A stretch of DNA of 64,000 nt from contig NZ_CP035913.1 of NCBI RefSeq assembly GCF_004209755.1, forward strand, positions 4,898,001 through 4,962,000, written 5' to 3'. Both the position numbers and the translations under genes were made by a program. Shown piece after piece: positions 8,261 to 21,388 of this stretch. This stretch comes from Pseudoduganella lutea. Its GTDB lineage: Bacteria; Pseudomonadota; Gammaproteobacteria; Burkholderiales; Burkholderiaceae_D. Every line of letters begins with the position of its first letter. Within the stretch, counting starts at the first letter, position 1. Under the pieces are notes generated by a model, which saw only the letters and a program-made list of their open reading frames with translations, was not told where the DNA came from and did not search any database.

Positions 8261-9982
8261 TCAACCGCGCACCACGCGATCGCGGCCTTCCTGCTTGGCG
8301 CGGTATAACGCCCCGTCGGCGCGCATCAGCAGCGTCGAGGGCTTGTCGCCGGCGATCGCTTCGGCCACGCCGATGCTGATCGTCAGCGTTACTTCCCGTC
8401 CATCCTCGGCATGCACGAGGATCGCGGCGGCCGCGGCGCGCAGCCGTTCCGCCGCCACGGCGGCCACCGCGACCTCCGTTTCCGGCATCAGCACCACGAA
8501 TTCCTCGCCGCCAAAGCGCGCCGCCGTGTCGATCGCGCGCAGCGATTCGGCCAGCAGCTTCGACACGGCCACGATGGCCCGGTCACCCGTGTCGTGGCCG
8601 AACGTATCGTTGATGCGCTTGAAGAAGTCGATGTCCACCATCAGTACCGACAACGGATGGCCGAAGCGGCGCGCACGTTCCAGCTCGCCCGCGATCTGTT
8701 CCGTCATCTTGCGGCGGTTGGCGATGCCGGTCAGCGGGTCGGTGGTCGCCAGCTGTTCCAGCCGGGTGTTCGCCATCAGCAGTTCCAGCGTACGCTGCAG
8801 CACACGGTCTTCCAGGTTGTTGCGTTCATCGTTCAGCGCGGCCAGCGTGCGGCGCCGGTCGCGCAGCGCGACCACCAGCGCCGAGATGAGCGCCCCTTGC
8901 AACACGATCAGCGTAAGGCCGGAAACGATCTGCCAGCGATACCGGTCCCATACACTGTCCGGCTGGTTCAGCAGCTTCGCCTCGGGCGGCAGGTCGCGCA
9001 GTCCATGGCGGCTGACCGTCGGCGCATCGAAGACATAGCGCTGCAGCGGGATATCGTCGATACGGGCACCCAGCATGATGCGGCCGATCACGCGCCCGAT
9101 GCCTTCGCCGCTGATGACGTAGCCGCCGACCATGCCGGGCAACACGAGCGAATCCAGGTGGGTGAACACGGGCACCGCACTGGCCGCGGCGATGCGGTGC
9201 GCCAGGTCATGCGGATCGAGCTTGCCACCCCTGTCATTCAGGCCCGCGGCCAGCAGCAGCAGGGCGCTGTGCCGGTCCAGCGTCGACAGCTTGCGCGACA
9301 CCTGCTCGAAGTCGTCATCGGTCCAGTACTCGAAAGCGAGCCTGCCGGCATAGCGCGGTGCGGCTGCCCGGATCGCGAGGATCCAGCGCTGCACGCGCGC
9401 GCTGTTGTCGCCGATCACGACCAGGCGCCGAACATTCGGCGCGGTGCGTGGCACGATGCCGACCGCACGGCTGAAATCCGGGTCGGTGTTGATCGACGAG
9501 CCGTCCGTCGGCCGCCAGCCGGTATGGCCGTAATTGACGTAGAAGCGCTGCACCCCGGGGAACAGCTCAGGGTGCGCGCCGAGGAAGATGGCGGCTGCCT
9601 GGCCCTCGGCGATGACCACGTCGAGCCCTGCGCGGGCATACTTGCTGCGCAGGTGAGGCGCCATGCCGGCCGTCGCGGCCTCGACTCCGACCCGGCCGGC
9701 ATCGAGGCGCTCCTCGAAAATGACCGGCATGGGCACCATGCCGCGCCGGGCCAGCTCGTCATGCATGCCCTCCTGCAGCAGCCGCTGCCAGTTCGACATG
9801 GAATCCGGGCCCAGCGAATGCAGTAGCAGTACCCTGCGTTCGTCAGTGGCGCTGGCGCCTTGTGCCGGTTGCACGGCTAGCAAGAGTGCCAGCGCCAATA
9901 CCGATGCCAATGCCAGCCAGCAGCCGGCCACCAGCGAAAGTCGCTGGCGGGGCGGCCGGGAATGCGGCTGGGAAAGTTGCAT
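8261..9982 (-). CDS. Membrane diguanylate cyclase with periplasmic ABC-substrate-binding-like sensor domain
   Basis: 573 residues from the ATG at 9982 (preceded by AAGG); a further in-frame ATG lies at 10015. An N-terminal signal or anchor is followed by a ~290-residue periplasmic domain resembling the ABC_sub_bind fold (VLLLHSLGPDSMSNWQ, VVIAEGQAAAIFLGAH, RRLVVIGDN). A transmembrane helix (LTLIVLQGALISALVVAL), a short coiled coil and a GGDEF domain follow. The active-site loop is RFGGEEFVVL. The inhibitory RxxD (RAID) lies five residues before it, so product inhibition by c-di-GMP is likely. It should convert two GTP to c-di-GMP in response to a periplasmic ligand, which cannot be named. Confidence 0.87.
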   Translation of the reverse strand: MQLSQPHSRPPRQRLSLVAGCWLALASVLALALLLAVQPAQGASATDERRVLLLHSLGPDSMSNWQRLLQEGMHDELARRGMVPMPVIFEERLDAGRVGVEAATAGMAPHLRSKYARAGLDVVIAEGQAAAIFLGAHPELFPGVQRFYVNYGHTGWRPTDGSSINTDPDFSRAVGIVPRTAPNVRRLVVIGDNSARVQRWILAIRAAAPRYAGRLAFEYWTDDDFEQVSRKLSTLDRHSALLLLAAGLNDRGGKLDPHDLAHRIAAASAVPVFTHLDSLVLPGMVGGYVISGEGIGRVIGRIMLGARIDDIPLQRYVFDAPTVSRHGLRDLPPEAKLLNQPDSVWDRYRWQIVSGLTLIVLQGALISALVVALRDRRRTLAALNDERNNLEDRVLQRTLELLMANTRLEQLATTDPLTGIANRRKMTEQIAGELERARRFGHPLSVLMVDIDFFKRINDTFGHDTGDRAIVAVSKLLAESLRAIDTAARFGGEEFVVLMPETEVAVAAVAAERLRAAAAAILVHAEDGREVTLTISIGVAEAIAGDKPSTLLMRADGALYRAKQEGRDRVVRG

Positions 9983-10195
9983 AAAATGCAACCTTGAATG
10001 CAGCGTGAAGAGCATTGATTGGTGGCAGGCGGATGGCGAAACGATTACGGACGAGTCGGGAAAAGACGCTCATGGCGTGACGAAGTTGGCGCAGCGCGCC
10101 AAGGATTGTTGCGTAGAAAGTGTAACACGGTCGTGCGGAATATTGTTTCTTATTGGAAATCATCCGTGGCCGTGTTGCAACAACGTGGGCTGCGC

Positions 10196-14053
<3,858 letters not shown>

Positions 14054-14224
14054 GTGCAAATAATTTCAGCAATGTTGATTATCATTTACTCTACGTGACA
14101 GCGTGGCGGCACACAAGCCGCGCACGCTTGGAACGCTGGCGCAGCGGCATGCCGGCCCGCCAACGGCACTGGTTTGACAATCAATGACGTGCGCAGGATA
14201 CTGACCCGACATCACCTTCGAACC

Positions 14225-14626
14225 ATGACGTTCCCTTTCCCGATCCGCACGGAGTGTCCGCCCGGCGCCTGCGACTGCCGCCGCGAGCTGCTGGAAAACG
14301 ATCCGCAGGCGGACGTGCGCGTGCTGCGCCTGACGCGCGAGGAAGAAAAGCGGCTGGTCGAACGGATCGCGGCAATCGGCAGCTATGCCGAGCTGATGCG
14401 GGTAGGCCAGCGGCTGCAGGAGCAGCTGGGCGTGACGCTGACGATCGCGCCCGGCCCCAACGAAGTGCGCACGGTGCGCGGCTTCGCCATCGAGCTGGCA
14501 CCGCGGCCCGGGCTGTGCCGCAAGACACGCCAGGCCGTGCCCGCCGCGATCCGGCGCTGCCTTGAAGCCCACCCGGAAATCGCTTTTGCCATCCTGGACG
14601 CGCACGATCTGTTTGGCCGGCCCTGA
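14225..14626 (+). CDS. Small hypothetical protein with Cys-rich N-terminus
   Basis: 133 residues from the ATG at 14225; a TTG at 14174 is a poorer alternative. The N-terminus has a CPPGACDC cluster, followed by an acidic/basic helical segment (LTREEEKRLVERI) and a region with two further Cys (GLCRKTRQ, IRRCLEAHPE). I do not recognise the family. The Cys spacing suggests a metal or Fe-S ligand set, but this is speculative. Its stop codon touches the left arm of a 21-bp hairpin, and the UDG-like gene starts 108 bp downstream. Confidence 0.65.
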   Translation: MTFPFPIRTECPPGACDCRRELLENDPQADVRVLRLTREEEKRLVERIAAIGSYAELMRVGQRLQEQLGVTLTIAPGPNEVRTVRGFAIELAPRPGLCRKTRQAVPAAIRRCLEAHPEIAFAILDAHDLFGRP

Positions 14627-14686
14627 AAGTTGCTTGAAAAATGGGGCGGTACGGCGCTCCGGCGTCCCCATTTTTCAAGCAACTTT
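14626..14686. repeat. Long perfect hairpin between the small ORF and the UDG-like gene
   Basis: Two 21-base arms (AAAGTTGCTTG...GGGG at 14626-14646 and the exact complement at 14666-14686) enclose a 19-base loop and run into a T-run. It could terminate the upstream gene. Its size and style match the other hairpins in this window, so I treat it as a member of a dispersed hairpin family. Confidence 0.85.
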
Positions 14687-14734
14687 TTTGCACGCTGCTG
14701 CGGTAGAATCCCGCGCTTTGCTCCTCGCCAGCGT

Positions 14735-15505
14735 ATGACGATTCCACCGCACTTCCTCGCCGCCCTCGACAAGGCCGATCCTTCCTGGCACCCCACGCTG
14801 GTGGCTGGCCTCGAAGCCGTGGCGGCCGCCGATCCCGCTTACCTGCCGGCGCTGGCCCAGGACACTTACCTGCCCACCGACCTGCGCCTGTTCGCCGCCT
14901 TTGCGCAGCCGCTGGACAGGGTGCGCTACGTGCTGGTGGGCGAGGGACCCTATCCCCGTGCGGAAAGCGCGACCGGTATCGGCTTCATGGATGGCGCCGT
15001 TGGCAGCCTGTGGTCGGACGATGCCGATGGCGGACTGTCCAAACGCGTCAACCGGGCCACCTCACTGCGCAATTTCATGAAGATGCTGCTGGTGGCGGAT
15101 GGCCAACTGGATGTGACCGAGACCGCCGGCGTGGCGCTGGCTGCGTGCGCGCGCCGCGCCCGGGGCGGGGCGGCGATCGGCACGCTGGCGGAACTGCAGG
15201 CACGGCTGATGGATCACGGTTTCCTGTTGTTGAACGCGTCACTGGTGTTCCGGCCGCACGTGGCGCCCGTCAAGGACGCCAGGGCATGGCTGCCGTTTTT
15301 CGCCACGGTGGTCGACGTGCTGGCGGCGCGCCCGGAGCAGCCCAGGCTGGTGCTGTGGGGAAAGATTGCGGAGCAGTTGAACAAGTTGCCGGCGGTGGCA
15401 GCGATGCCGCAGGCGGTGGCCGAACATCCGTATAACCTGTCGTTCATTGGCAACGCGGACATGCATGCTCTCTTTGGCCCCATGCGCTTGTTGTATCGCA
15501 GCTGA
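14735..15505 (+). CDS. Uracil-DNA glycosylase superfamily protein lacking the canonical catalytic Asp
   Basis: 256 residues from the ATG at 14735. The fold signatures follow Ung: VRYVLVGEGPYPR (69-75) aligns with the Ung water-activating loop GQDPYH, SLRNFMKMLL with SLKNMYKEL, HGFLLLNASLVFRP with the LLLN strand, LVLWGKIAEQL with LLWG, and EHPYNLSF with the HPSPLS leucine loop. In the first motif Gln, Asp and His are replaced by Glu, Gly and Pro, so the catalytic Asp is absent. The His of the C-terminal HP motif is kept. It may be inactive on uracil, act by another residue, or have a different role. No operon partner is evident. Confidence 0.75.
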   Translation: MTIPPHFLAALDKADPSWHPTLVAGLEAVAAADPAYLPALAQDTYLPTDLRLFAAFAQPLDRVRYVLVGEGPYPRAESATGIGFMDGAVGSLWSDDADGGLSKRVNRATSLRNFMKMLLVADGQLDVTETAGVALAACARRARGGAAIGTLAELQARLMDHGFLLLNASLVFRPHVAPVKDARAWLPFFATVVDVLAARPEQPRLVLWGKIAEQLNKLPAVAAMPQAVAEHPYNLSFIGNADMHALFGPMRLLYRS

Positions 15506-15599
15506 GCTTGTCGGAAACGCCGCGTGCACCGGGCAAAACGGCTTGTTACCCGGCCAGCGGCACCGAACCCGGGCCCGGCAAGGATTTCAGGAAGCTGTT

Positions 15600-15625
15600 A
15601 TACTTGACTAAATCGTTCGGGTAAT
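15600..15625 (+). promoter_or_regulatory. Candidate IscR type-1 site
   Basis: ATACTTGACTAAATCGTTCG followed by GGTAAT resembles the E. coli iscR autoregulatory sites (TTGAC-N8-TCGGG core flanked by AT). It lies about 190 bp upstream of iscR, as expected for repression by [2Fe-2S]-IscR. Confidence 0.55.
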
Positions 15626-15732
15626 CAGGTTTTAGTGGCGCCCCATTGAGAGTTCGCAACGTGACTTTCGATGAGCTTGATCAACAAGAGCAAGCATGTG
15701 GTGAAGCAGGCACAAGATTTTACCTGAAATCA

Positions 15733-15756
15733 ATACCGAACTTGTAGTACGAGTAT
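15733..15756 (+). promoter_or_regulatory. Second candidate IscR site
   Basis: ATACCGAACT and AGTACGAGTAT form an imperfect dyad (ATAC-CG-AACT against ATACT-CG-TACT). It is closer to iscR (62 bp upstream of the ATG) and one base shorter than a canonical type-1 site, hence weaker. Confidence 0.4.
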
Positions 15757-15817
15757 CAGGAAAACCAGCAAGGAGCGCGTCGGGAGGGTTTTCTCGGCGG
15801 CATTTATTCGAGGTCGT

Positions 15818-16300
15818 ATGCGTCTGACTACCAAAGGCCGCTTTGCCGTGACGGCAATGATCGACCTGGCGATGCGCCAGGGCAAGGGTCCCGTCACGCT
15901 CTCTGGCATCAGCCAGCGGCAAGCCATTTCGCTGTCCTACCTGGAACAGTTGTTCGGCAAGCTGCGCCGGCACGAAATCGTGGAATCGATCCGCGGGCCC
16001 GGCGGCGGCTACAGCCTGGCCCGCCGCGCCGACAAGGTGACGGTTGCCGACATCATCATCGCCGTCGACGAGCCCCTGGATGCGACGCAGTGCGGCGGCA
16101 AGGAAAACTGCCATGGCGCGGACCACGCCAATGGCGCCCGCTGCATGACCCACGAACTGTGGACCACGCTGAACGAAAAGATGGTCGATTACCTCGACTC
16201 GGTCTCCCTGCAAGACCTGGTCGACCAGCAGAAACAGAAGAACGCCGAGCAGAACGTGGTGGTCATGCACCGCAACGAGCACGCCGCCCTGGCCAAGTAA
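15818..16300 (+). CDS. iscR: Fe-S cluster assembly transcriptional regulator IscR (Rrf2 family)
   Basis: 160 residues. The N-terminal winged helix begins MRLTTKGRFAVTAMIDLA and contains ISQRQAISLSYLEQLFGKL. The cluster-binding Cys triad lies in the segment CGGKENCHGADHANGARC, the IscR ligand pattern. As [2Fe-2S]-IscR it represses its own operon when cluster supply is adequate; the apo form acts at other sites. It is the first gene of a complete isc operon, followed 51 bp later by iscS. The C-terminal tail after the ligand region is of ordinary length. Confidence 0.96.
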   Translation: MRLTTKGRFAVTAMIDLAMRQGKGPVTLSGISQRQAISLSYLEQLFGKLRRHEIVESIRGPGGGYSLARRADKVTVADIIIAVDEPLDATQCGGKENCHGADHANGARCMTHELWTTLNEKMVDYLDSVSLQDLVDQQKQKNAEQNVVVMHRNEHAALAK

Positions 16301-16351
16301 CTCGGCACACAGAACAAACCCACACACGCCGCAAAGCACTGGAGTGAAAAG

Positions 16352-17617
16352 ATGAACGCCCCTGAAAAAAACGTCCCCAAGGTTGCCCCGGTCGATTTCA
16401 AGACCGCGCCGCACTTCCCGATCTACATGGACTATTCGGCCACCACGCCGATCGACCCCCGGGTGGCGGACAAGATGATCCCGTACCTGCGCGAGCAGTT
16501 CGGCAACCCCGCCTCGCGCAGCCATATGTACGGCTGGACGGCGGAAGCGGCCGTGGAAGAGGCGCGCGGCCACGTGGCGGCGCTGATCAATGCCGATCCG
16601 CGGGAAATCATCTGGACCTCCGGCGCTACCGAAAGCAACAACCTGGCGATCAAGGGCGCGGCACAGTTCTACAAGACCAAGGGCAAGCACATCATTACGG
16701 TGAAGACCGAGCACAAGGCCGTGCTGGATACCGTGCGCGAACTGGAACGCCAGGGCTTTGAAGCCACGTACCTGGACCCGCAGGATAACGGCCTGATCAC
16801 CGTCGAGCAGCTGGCTGCGGCCGTGCGCCCGGATACGATCCTGGTCTCCGTCATGCTGGTCAATAACGAGATCGGCGTGATCCAGCCGGTCGGCGAGATC
16901 GCGGCATTCTGCCGTGGCAAGGGCATCATCTTCCATTGCGACGCCGCGCAGGCGACCGGCAAGCTGGCCATCGACGTGCAGGCGCTGAAAGTCGACCTGA
17001 TGACGTTCACGGCGCACAAGACCTACGGCCCGAAAGGCATCGGCGCGCTGTATGTATGCCGCAAGCCGCGCGTGCGCCTCGAAGCGCAGATGCATGGCGG
17101 TGGCCATGAGCGCGGCCTGCGTTCGGGCACGCTGCCGGTGCACCAGATCGTGGGCATGGGCGAAGCGTTCCGCCTGGCCAAGGTAGAGATGGATGACGAG
17201 ATCGCCCGCATCAAGGTGCTGCGCGACCGGCTCGCGACGGGCCTGCAGACGATCGAAGAGGTCTACATCAACGGCGACATGGACCATCGCGTGCCGCACA
17301 ACCTGAACGTGTCGTTCAACTACGTGGAAGGCGAGTCGCTGATCATGGCCGTGAAGGACCTGGCGGTATCGTCCGGTTCGGCCTGCACCTCGGCCAGCCT
17401 GGAACCGTCGTACGTGCTGCGCGCGCTGGGCCGCAGCGACGAACTGGCGCACAGCTCGATCCGCTTCACGATCGGCCGCTTCACGACCGAACAGGACATC
17501 GACTTCGCCATCGAACTGATGAAGTCGAAAGTGGGCAAGCTGCGCGAACTGTCGCCACTGTGGGACATGTTCAAGGAAGGCATCGACATCAATTCGATCC
17601 AGTGGGCCGCTCACTAA
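16352..17617 (+). CDS. iscS: Cysteine desulfurase IscS
   Basis: 421 residues, slightly longer than the usual ~405 because of a ~20-residue N-terminal extension before [16 protein letters not shown]. The PLP lysine is in [15 protein letters not shown] and the catalytic cysteine is in the mobile loop [17 protein letters not shown]. It takes sulfur from L-cysteine and passes persulfide to IscU. A GGAG lies 9 bases upstream of the ATG. The gene is separated from iscU by a palindromic repeat, which could alter the relative levels of the two proteins. Confidence 0.97.
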   Translation: MNAPEKNVPKVAPVDFKTAPHFPIYMDYSATTPIDPRVADKMIPYLREQFGNPASRSHMYGWTAEAAVEEARGHVAALINADPREIIWTSGATESNNLAIKGAAQFYKTKGKHIITVKTEHKAVLDTVRELERQGFEATYLDPQDNGLITVEQLAAAVRPDTILVSVMLVNNEIGVIQPVGEIAAFCRGKGIIFHCDAAQATGKLAIDVQALKVDLMTFTAHKTYGPKGIGALYVCRKPRVRLEAQMHGGGHERGLRSGTLPVHQIVGMGEAFRLAKVEMDDEIARIKVLRDRLATGLQTIEEVYINGDMDHRVPHNLNVSFNYVEGESLIMAVKDLAVSSGSACTSASLEPSYVLRALGRSDELAHSSIRFTIGRFTTEQDIDFAIELMKSKVGKLRELSPLWDMFKEGIDINSIQWAAH

Positions 17618-17635
17618 GCAGTTCAACTTATTCAG

Positions 17636-17677
17636 TTGGTGTCTGACACCAATCGGGAAAACCGGTGTCAGACACCA
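17636..17677. repeat. Paired GGTGTC-GACACC palindromes between iscS and iscU
   Basis: TTGGTGTCTGACACCAA at 17636-17652 and GGTGTCAGACACC at 17664-17676. Each is a self-complementary 13-17-mer, and they can also pair with each other. They lie inside the isc operon, 18 bases after the iscS stop and 25 bases before iscU. Confidence 0.9.
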
Positions 17678-17701
17678 AGTCTACAAACAAGGAGCAATAT
17701 C

Positions 17702-18085
17702 ATGGCTTACTCGGAACAAGTACTCGACCACTATGAAAACCCGCGCAACGTGGGCGCGTTTGAAAAGGGCGACGACACCGTCGGTACCGGCATGGTCGGC
17801 GCGCCGGCTTGCGGCGACGTGATGAAGCTGCAGATCAAGGTCGGTGCGAATGGCCTGATCGAAGACGCGAAATTCAAGACCTATGGCTGCGGTTCGGCGA
17901 TCGCTTCGAGCTCGCTGGTGACCGAATGGGTCAAGGGCAAGACGCTCGACGAAGCGCTGGCCATCAAGAACACGCAGATCGCCGAGGAACTGGCGCTGCC
18001 GCCGGTGAAGATCCATTGCTCGATCCTGGCAGAAGACGCCATCAAGGCAGCAGTGAGCGACTATAAGGCCAAGCACTCGGCCTGA
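17702..18085 (+). CDS. iscU: Fe-S cluster scaffold IscU
   Basis: 127 residues, the family norm. It starts [18 protein letters not shown] with GGAG 9 bases upstream. The three cluster cysteines are in [23 protein letters not shown] and [12 protein letters not shown], with the conserved Asp after the first. The HscA-recognition region (LPPVKIH) is present. It receives sulfur from IscS and assembles 2Fe-2S clusters for transfer, assisted by HscA/HscB. Confidence 0.97.
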   Translation: MAYSEQVLDHYENPRNVGAFEKGDDTVGTGMVGAPACGDVMKLQIKVGANGLIEDAKFKTYGCGSAIASSSLVTEWVKGKTLDEALAIKNTQIAEELALPPVKIHCSILAEDAIKAAVSDYKAKHSA

Positions 18086-18100
18086 GTTTGAATGCATGAA

Positions 18101-18123
18101 CGGAACCCGCAACGCGGGTTCCG
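18101..18123 (+). repeat. Short perfect hairpin between iscU and iscA
   Basis: CGGAACCCGC-AAC-GCGGGTTCCG forms a 10-bp GC-rich stem with a 3-base loop. It ends only a few bases before the AAGGAGG ribosome-binding site of iscA. There is no T-run, so it is more likely an mRNA processing or translation-modulating stem than a terminator. Confidence 0.7.
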
Positions 18124-18140
18124 CAGAAGGAGGAATTCGC

Positions 18141-18464
18141 ATGGCAGTCACCCTGACCGAAAAAGCAGCAAAGCACATCTCCCGCTACATCGAACGGCGC
18201 GGCAAGGGCGTCGGCCTGCGCTTCGGCGTGCGCACGACGGGCTGCTCGGGGCTGGCCTACAAGCTGGAATACGTCGATGAAGCGGCGCCGGAGGATTCGG
18301 TGTTCGAATCGCACGGCGTGAAGGTATTCGTCGATCCGAAAAGCATGCCGTACATCGATGGCACGGAACTCGACTTCGCGCGTGAAGGCCTCAACGAGGG
18401 CTTCAAGTTCAACAATCCGAACGAAAAAGACGCCTGCGGTTGCGGCGAGAGCTTCCGCGTCTGA
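18141..18464 (+). CDS. iscA: Iron-sulfur cluster assembly protein IscA
   Basis: 107 residues from the ATG at 18141, preceded by AAGGAGG. The A-type carrier motif is complete: [15 protein letters not shown] supplies the first Cys and ACGCGESF the C-terminal CxC pair. It delivers iron or clusters to apoproteins, especially 4Fe-4S targets. It sits in its normal place between iscU and hscB. The frame is open further upstream (to 18096), but the SD and homology both favour 18141. Confidence 0.97.
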   Translation: MAVTLTEKAAKHISRYIERRGKGVGLRFGVRTTGCSGLAYKLEYVDEAAPEDSVFESHGVKVFVDPKSMPYIDGTELDFAREGLNEGFKFNNPNEKDACGCGESFRV

Positions 18465-18501
18465 TCCGCATCGCGGATCCCGCATTACAGATTAATCGAC
18501 C

Positions 18502-19017
18502 GTGCAGAACCATTTCGAATTATTCCAGCTGCCGCGGCAGTTCGCCATCGATGCCGGTGCGCTGGACGCCGCCTATCGCGAAGTCCAGGGCCGCGTGCAT
18601 CCCGACAAGTTCGTCAACGCCACGGACGCTGAAAAGCGTGTCGCGATGCAGTGGGCCACCCGCGCCAACGAAGCCTATCAAACGTTGAAGAATCCGCAGC
18701 GGCGCGCCCAGTACCTGTGCGAATTGCATGGCGTCGACCTGCAGACCGAGTCGAACACGGCGATGCCGATGGCGTTCCTGATGCAGCAGATGGAATGGCG
18801 CGAGGAACTGGCCGAGGCGCGCGCGGCGCGCGATGCCGCCCTGCTCGACAAGCTCGACGGCCAGTTGCGCACCGCCCGCAAGGATCTGCTGAAGGATATC
18901 GAGGCGCAGCTGGACGCGGGCGATTACCACGCCGCCGCGCAGGGCGTGCGCGCACTGATGTTCCTGGAAAAATTCGGCGAAGAAGTGCGCTTTGCCTTCG
19001 ACGCGCTCGACGCATAG
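18502..19017 (+). CDS. hscB: Fe-S co-chaperone HscB (J-protein)
   Basis: 171 residues with a GTG start at 18502. The J-domain contains the HPD tripeptide (GRVHPDKF), which activates HscA ATPase. The C-terminal three-helix bundle (MAFLMQQMEWREEL, KDLLKDIEAQLD) binds IscU. No strong Shine-Dalgarno is visible, consistent with a weak GTG start and lower expression than iscU/iscA. Located directly upstream of hscA. Confidence 0.95.
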   Translation: MQNHFELFQLPRQFAIDAGALDAAYREVQGRVHPDKFVNATDAEKRVAMQWATRANEAYQTLKNPQRRAQYLCELHGVDLQTESNTAMPMAFLMQQMEWREELAEARAARDAALLDKLDGQLRTARKDLLKDIEAQLDAGDYHAAAQGVRALMFLEKFGEEVRFAFDALDA

Positions 19018-19098
19018 CCGCATATCCACCACGCGCCGCGGTGGCTTGCCCTGGCGGCATGCAGCATCCGGCAGGCGCACAACAACAACAGGTTTTAC

Positions 19099-20991
19099 AT
19101 GGCTCTTCTGCAAATTTCCGAACCAGGCATGTCCACGGCGCCGCACCAGCATCGCCTGGCGGTCGGCATCGACCTGGGCACGACGAACTCGCTGGTCGCC
19201 ACCGTGCGCTCGTCCATTCCCGAGGTGCTGAACGACGAGGATGGCCGGCCGCTGCTGCCGTCCGTCGTGCGCTATCTGCCGAACGGCAACGCCAACATCG
19301 GCTACAAGGCGCTGGCGGCGCAGACCACCGACCCGAAGAACACGGTGGTTTCCGTCAAGCGCTTCATGGGCCGCGGCCTGAAGGACATCGCGTACGCGGA
19401 AAACCTGCCGTATGACTTCGTCGATGGCCCGGGCATGGTGCAGCTGAAGACGGTGGCCGGCGTGAAGAGCCCGGTCGAAACGTCGGCCCAGATCCTGGCC
19501 ACGCTGCGCCAGCGCGCGGAAGATGCACTGGGCGACGACCTGGTGGGCGCCGTGATCACGGTGCCGGCGTATTTCGACGACGCGCAGCGCCAGGCCACGA
19601 AGGATGCGGCCCAGCTGGCCGGCCTGAACGTGCTGCGCCTGCTGTCGGAACCGACCGCCGCCGCCATCGCCTACGGCCTCGACAACGGCTCCGAAGGCCT
19701 GTTCGCCGTGTATGACCTGGGCGGCGGCACGTTCGACATCTCGATCCTGAAACTGTCGAAAGGCGTGTTCGAAGTGCTGGCCACCGGCGGCGACTCGGCG
19801 CTGGGCGGCGACGATTTCGACCACCGCCTGTTTTGCTGGATCCACGCGCAGGAAAAGCTGGCGCCGCTGAACGACAAGGACACCGCCGTGCTGATGGTCA
19901 AGGCGCGCGAAGCCAAGGAACTGCTGTCGACGAAGAGCGAAGTGCTGGTCGACGCCAGCCTGTCTTCCGGCGAAAACGTGCACCTGGTGATTACCGCCGA
20001 GACGTTCAACGAGATCACGAAACATCTCGTCGCCAAGACGATGAACGCCGTGAAGAAGGCGTTGCGCGACGCGAACGTGGACGCCGACGATATCGATGGC
20101 GTCGTCATGGTGGGCGGCGCCACGCGCATGCCGCACGTGCAGCGCGCCGTGGGCGAATTCTTCCACACGATCCCCCATGCGAACATCGACCCGGACAAGG
20201 TAGTGGCGCTGGGCGCTGCCATCCAGGCGAACCTGCTGGCCGGTAACCGTGCCGCCGGCGACGACTGGCTGCTGCTGGACGTGATCCCGCTGTCGCTGGG
20301 CATCGAGACGATGGGCGGGCTGGTGGAAAAGATCATCCCGCGTAATTCGACGATTCCCTGCGCCCGCGCCCAGGAGTTCACCACGTTCAAGGATGGCCAG
20401 ACGGCACTGGCCGTGCACGTGCTGCAGGGCGAGCGCGAACTGGTGACCGACTGCCGTTCGCTGGCGCGCTTCGAGCTGCGCGGCATTCCGCCGATGGCGG
20501 CCGGCGCGGCGCGCATCCGCATCACCTACCAGGTCGATGCCGATGGCCTGCTGTCCGTCTCGGCGCGCGAACTGCGCTCCAACGTCGAAGCGTCGATCAC
20601 CGTGAAGCCGTCGTACGGCCTGGGCGACGACGATGTCGCGCGCATGCTGCAGGAGTCGTACACGTCCGCTGAAAGCGACATGAAGGCGCGCGCGCTGCGC
20701 GAAGAACAGGTCGAGGCCGAGCGCATCCTGCTGGCCACGCAGTCCGCGCTCGACGACGATGCGGGCCTGCTGTCGGACGAGGAGCGGGTTGCCGTCGATG
20801 CGCTGATGCAGAAGACGCGCGACGTGCTGGCCGCATCGGTGGCCGCTTCAGGGGACAATGCAGTTGACCACCTTGCCGTGAAAGCCGCCGTCGAGGAACT
20901 GGCGCACGGCACCGAGGAATTCGCTTCGCGCCGCATGGACCGCAGCGTGCGCAGCGCGCTGGCGGGCAAGTCGCTGGATCAAGTTGCCTAA
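19099..20991 (+). CDS. hscA: Fe-S chaperone HscA (Hsp70)
   Basis: 630 residues. ATPase motifs are [30 protein letters not shown] and [13 protein letters not shown]. The substrate-binding domain starts after [20 protein letters not shown] and would bind the LPPVK-type peptide of IscU. No EEVD tail, as expected for HscA. It works with HscB to release clusters from IscU. It has the ordinary DnaK-like architecture, unlike the two Hsp70s at 0.2-4.9 kb. Confidence 0.96.
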   Translation: MALLQISEPGMSTAPHQHRLAVGIDLGTTNSLVATVRSSIPEVLNDEDGRPLLPSVVRYLPNGNANIGYKALAAQTTDPKNTVVSVKRFMGRGLKDIAYAENLPYDFVDGPGMVQLKTVAGVKSPVETSAQILATLRQRAEDALGDDLVGAVITVPAYFDDAQRQATKDAAQLAGLNVLRLLSEPTAAAIAYGLDNGSEGLFAVYDLGGGTFDISILKLSKGVFEVLATGGDSALGGDDFDHRLFCWIHAQEKLAPLNDKDTAVLMVKAREAKELLSTKSEVLVDASLSSGENVHLVITAETFNEITKHLVAKTMNAVKKALRDANVDADDIDGVVMVGGATRMPHVQRAVGEFFHTIPHANIDPDKVVALGAAIQANLLAGNRAAGDDWLLLDVIPLSLGIETMGGLVEKIIPRNSTIPCARAQEFTTFKDGQTALAVHVLQGERELVTDCRSLARFELRGIPPMAAGAARIRITYQVDADGLLSVSARELRSNVEASITVKPSYGLGDDDVARMLQESYTSAESDMKARALREEQVEAERILLATQSALDDDAGLLSDEERVAVDALMQKTRDVLAASVAASGDNAVDHLAVKAAVEELAHGTEEFASRRMDRSVRSALAGKSLDQVA

Positions 20992-21044
20992 GTGCGGGTC
21001 GCATAACCAAACCGCTTCATACAAAATCATTACAGAGGTAGCAA

Positions 21045-21386
21045 GTGCCACAAATCGTCATCCTGCCCCATGCCAAGCTGTGCCCCGAAGGCGCCGTCAT
21101 CGAGACGGAAGCGGGCAAGTCCGTCTGCGACGTCCTGCTGGACAACGACATCCATATCGAGCACGCGTGCGAAAAATCGTGCGCCTGCACCACCTGCCAC
21201 GTGATCGTGCGCGAAGGGTTCGATTCGTTGAACGAAGCCACCGAAACGGAAGAAGACCTGCTCGACAAGGCCTGGGGCCTGGAAGCGCAGTCGCGCCTGT
21301 CTTGCCAGTCGATCGTGGCCGATGAGGACCTCGTCATCGAAATCCCGAAATACACCATCAACCATGCCAGCGAAGGTTCGCACTGA
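21045..21386 (+). CDS. fdx: [2Fe-2S] ferredoxin of the isc operon
   Basis: 113 residues from a GTG start with GAGG just upstream. The cluster-binding pattern is adrenodoxin-like: [14 protein letters not shown] provides three of the four Cys and RLSCQSIV the fourth. It supplies electrons during cluster assembly on IscU. Followed two bases later by iscX. Confidence 0.95.
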   Translation: MPQIVILPHAKLCPEGAVIETEAGKSVCDVLLDNDIHIEHACEKSCACTTCHVIVREGFDSLNEATETEEDLLDKAWGLEAQSRLSCQSIVADEDLVIEIPKYTINHASEGSH

Positions 21387-21388
21387 CC

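Larger units (their letters stand above)
15506..15817. other. iscR upstream intergenic region
   Basis: 312 bp with no credible gene. It contains two candidate IscR type-1 sites (15600-15625 and 15733-15756). I see no strong terminator for the preceding UDG-like gene. Confidence 0.6.

Noticed and set aside
15632..17626. 664-codon open frame antisense to iscR-iscS
   Set aside because: Same high-GC shadow effect; the sense strand carries unmistakable iscR and iscS.
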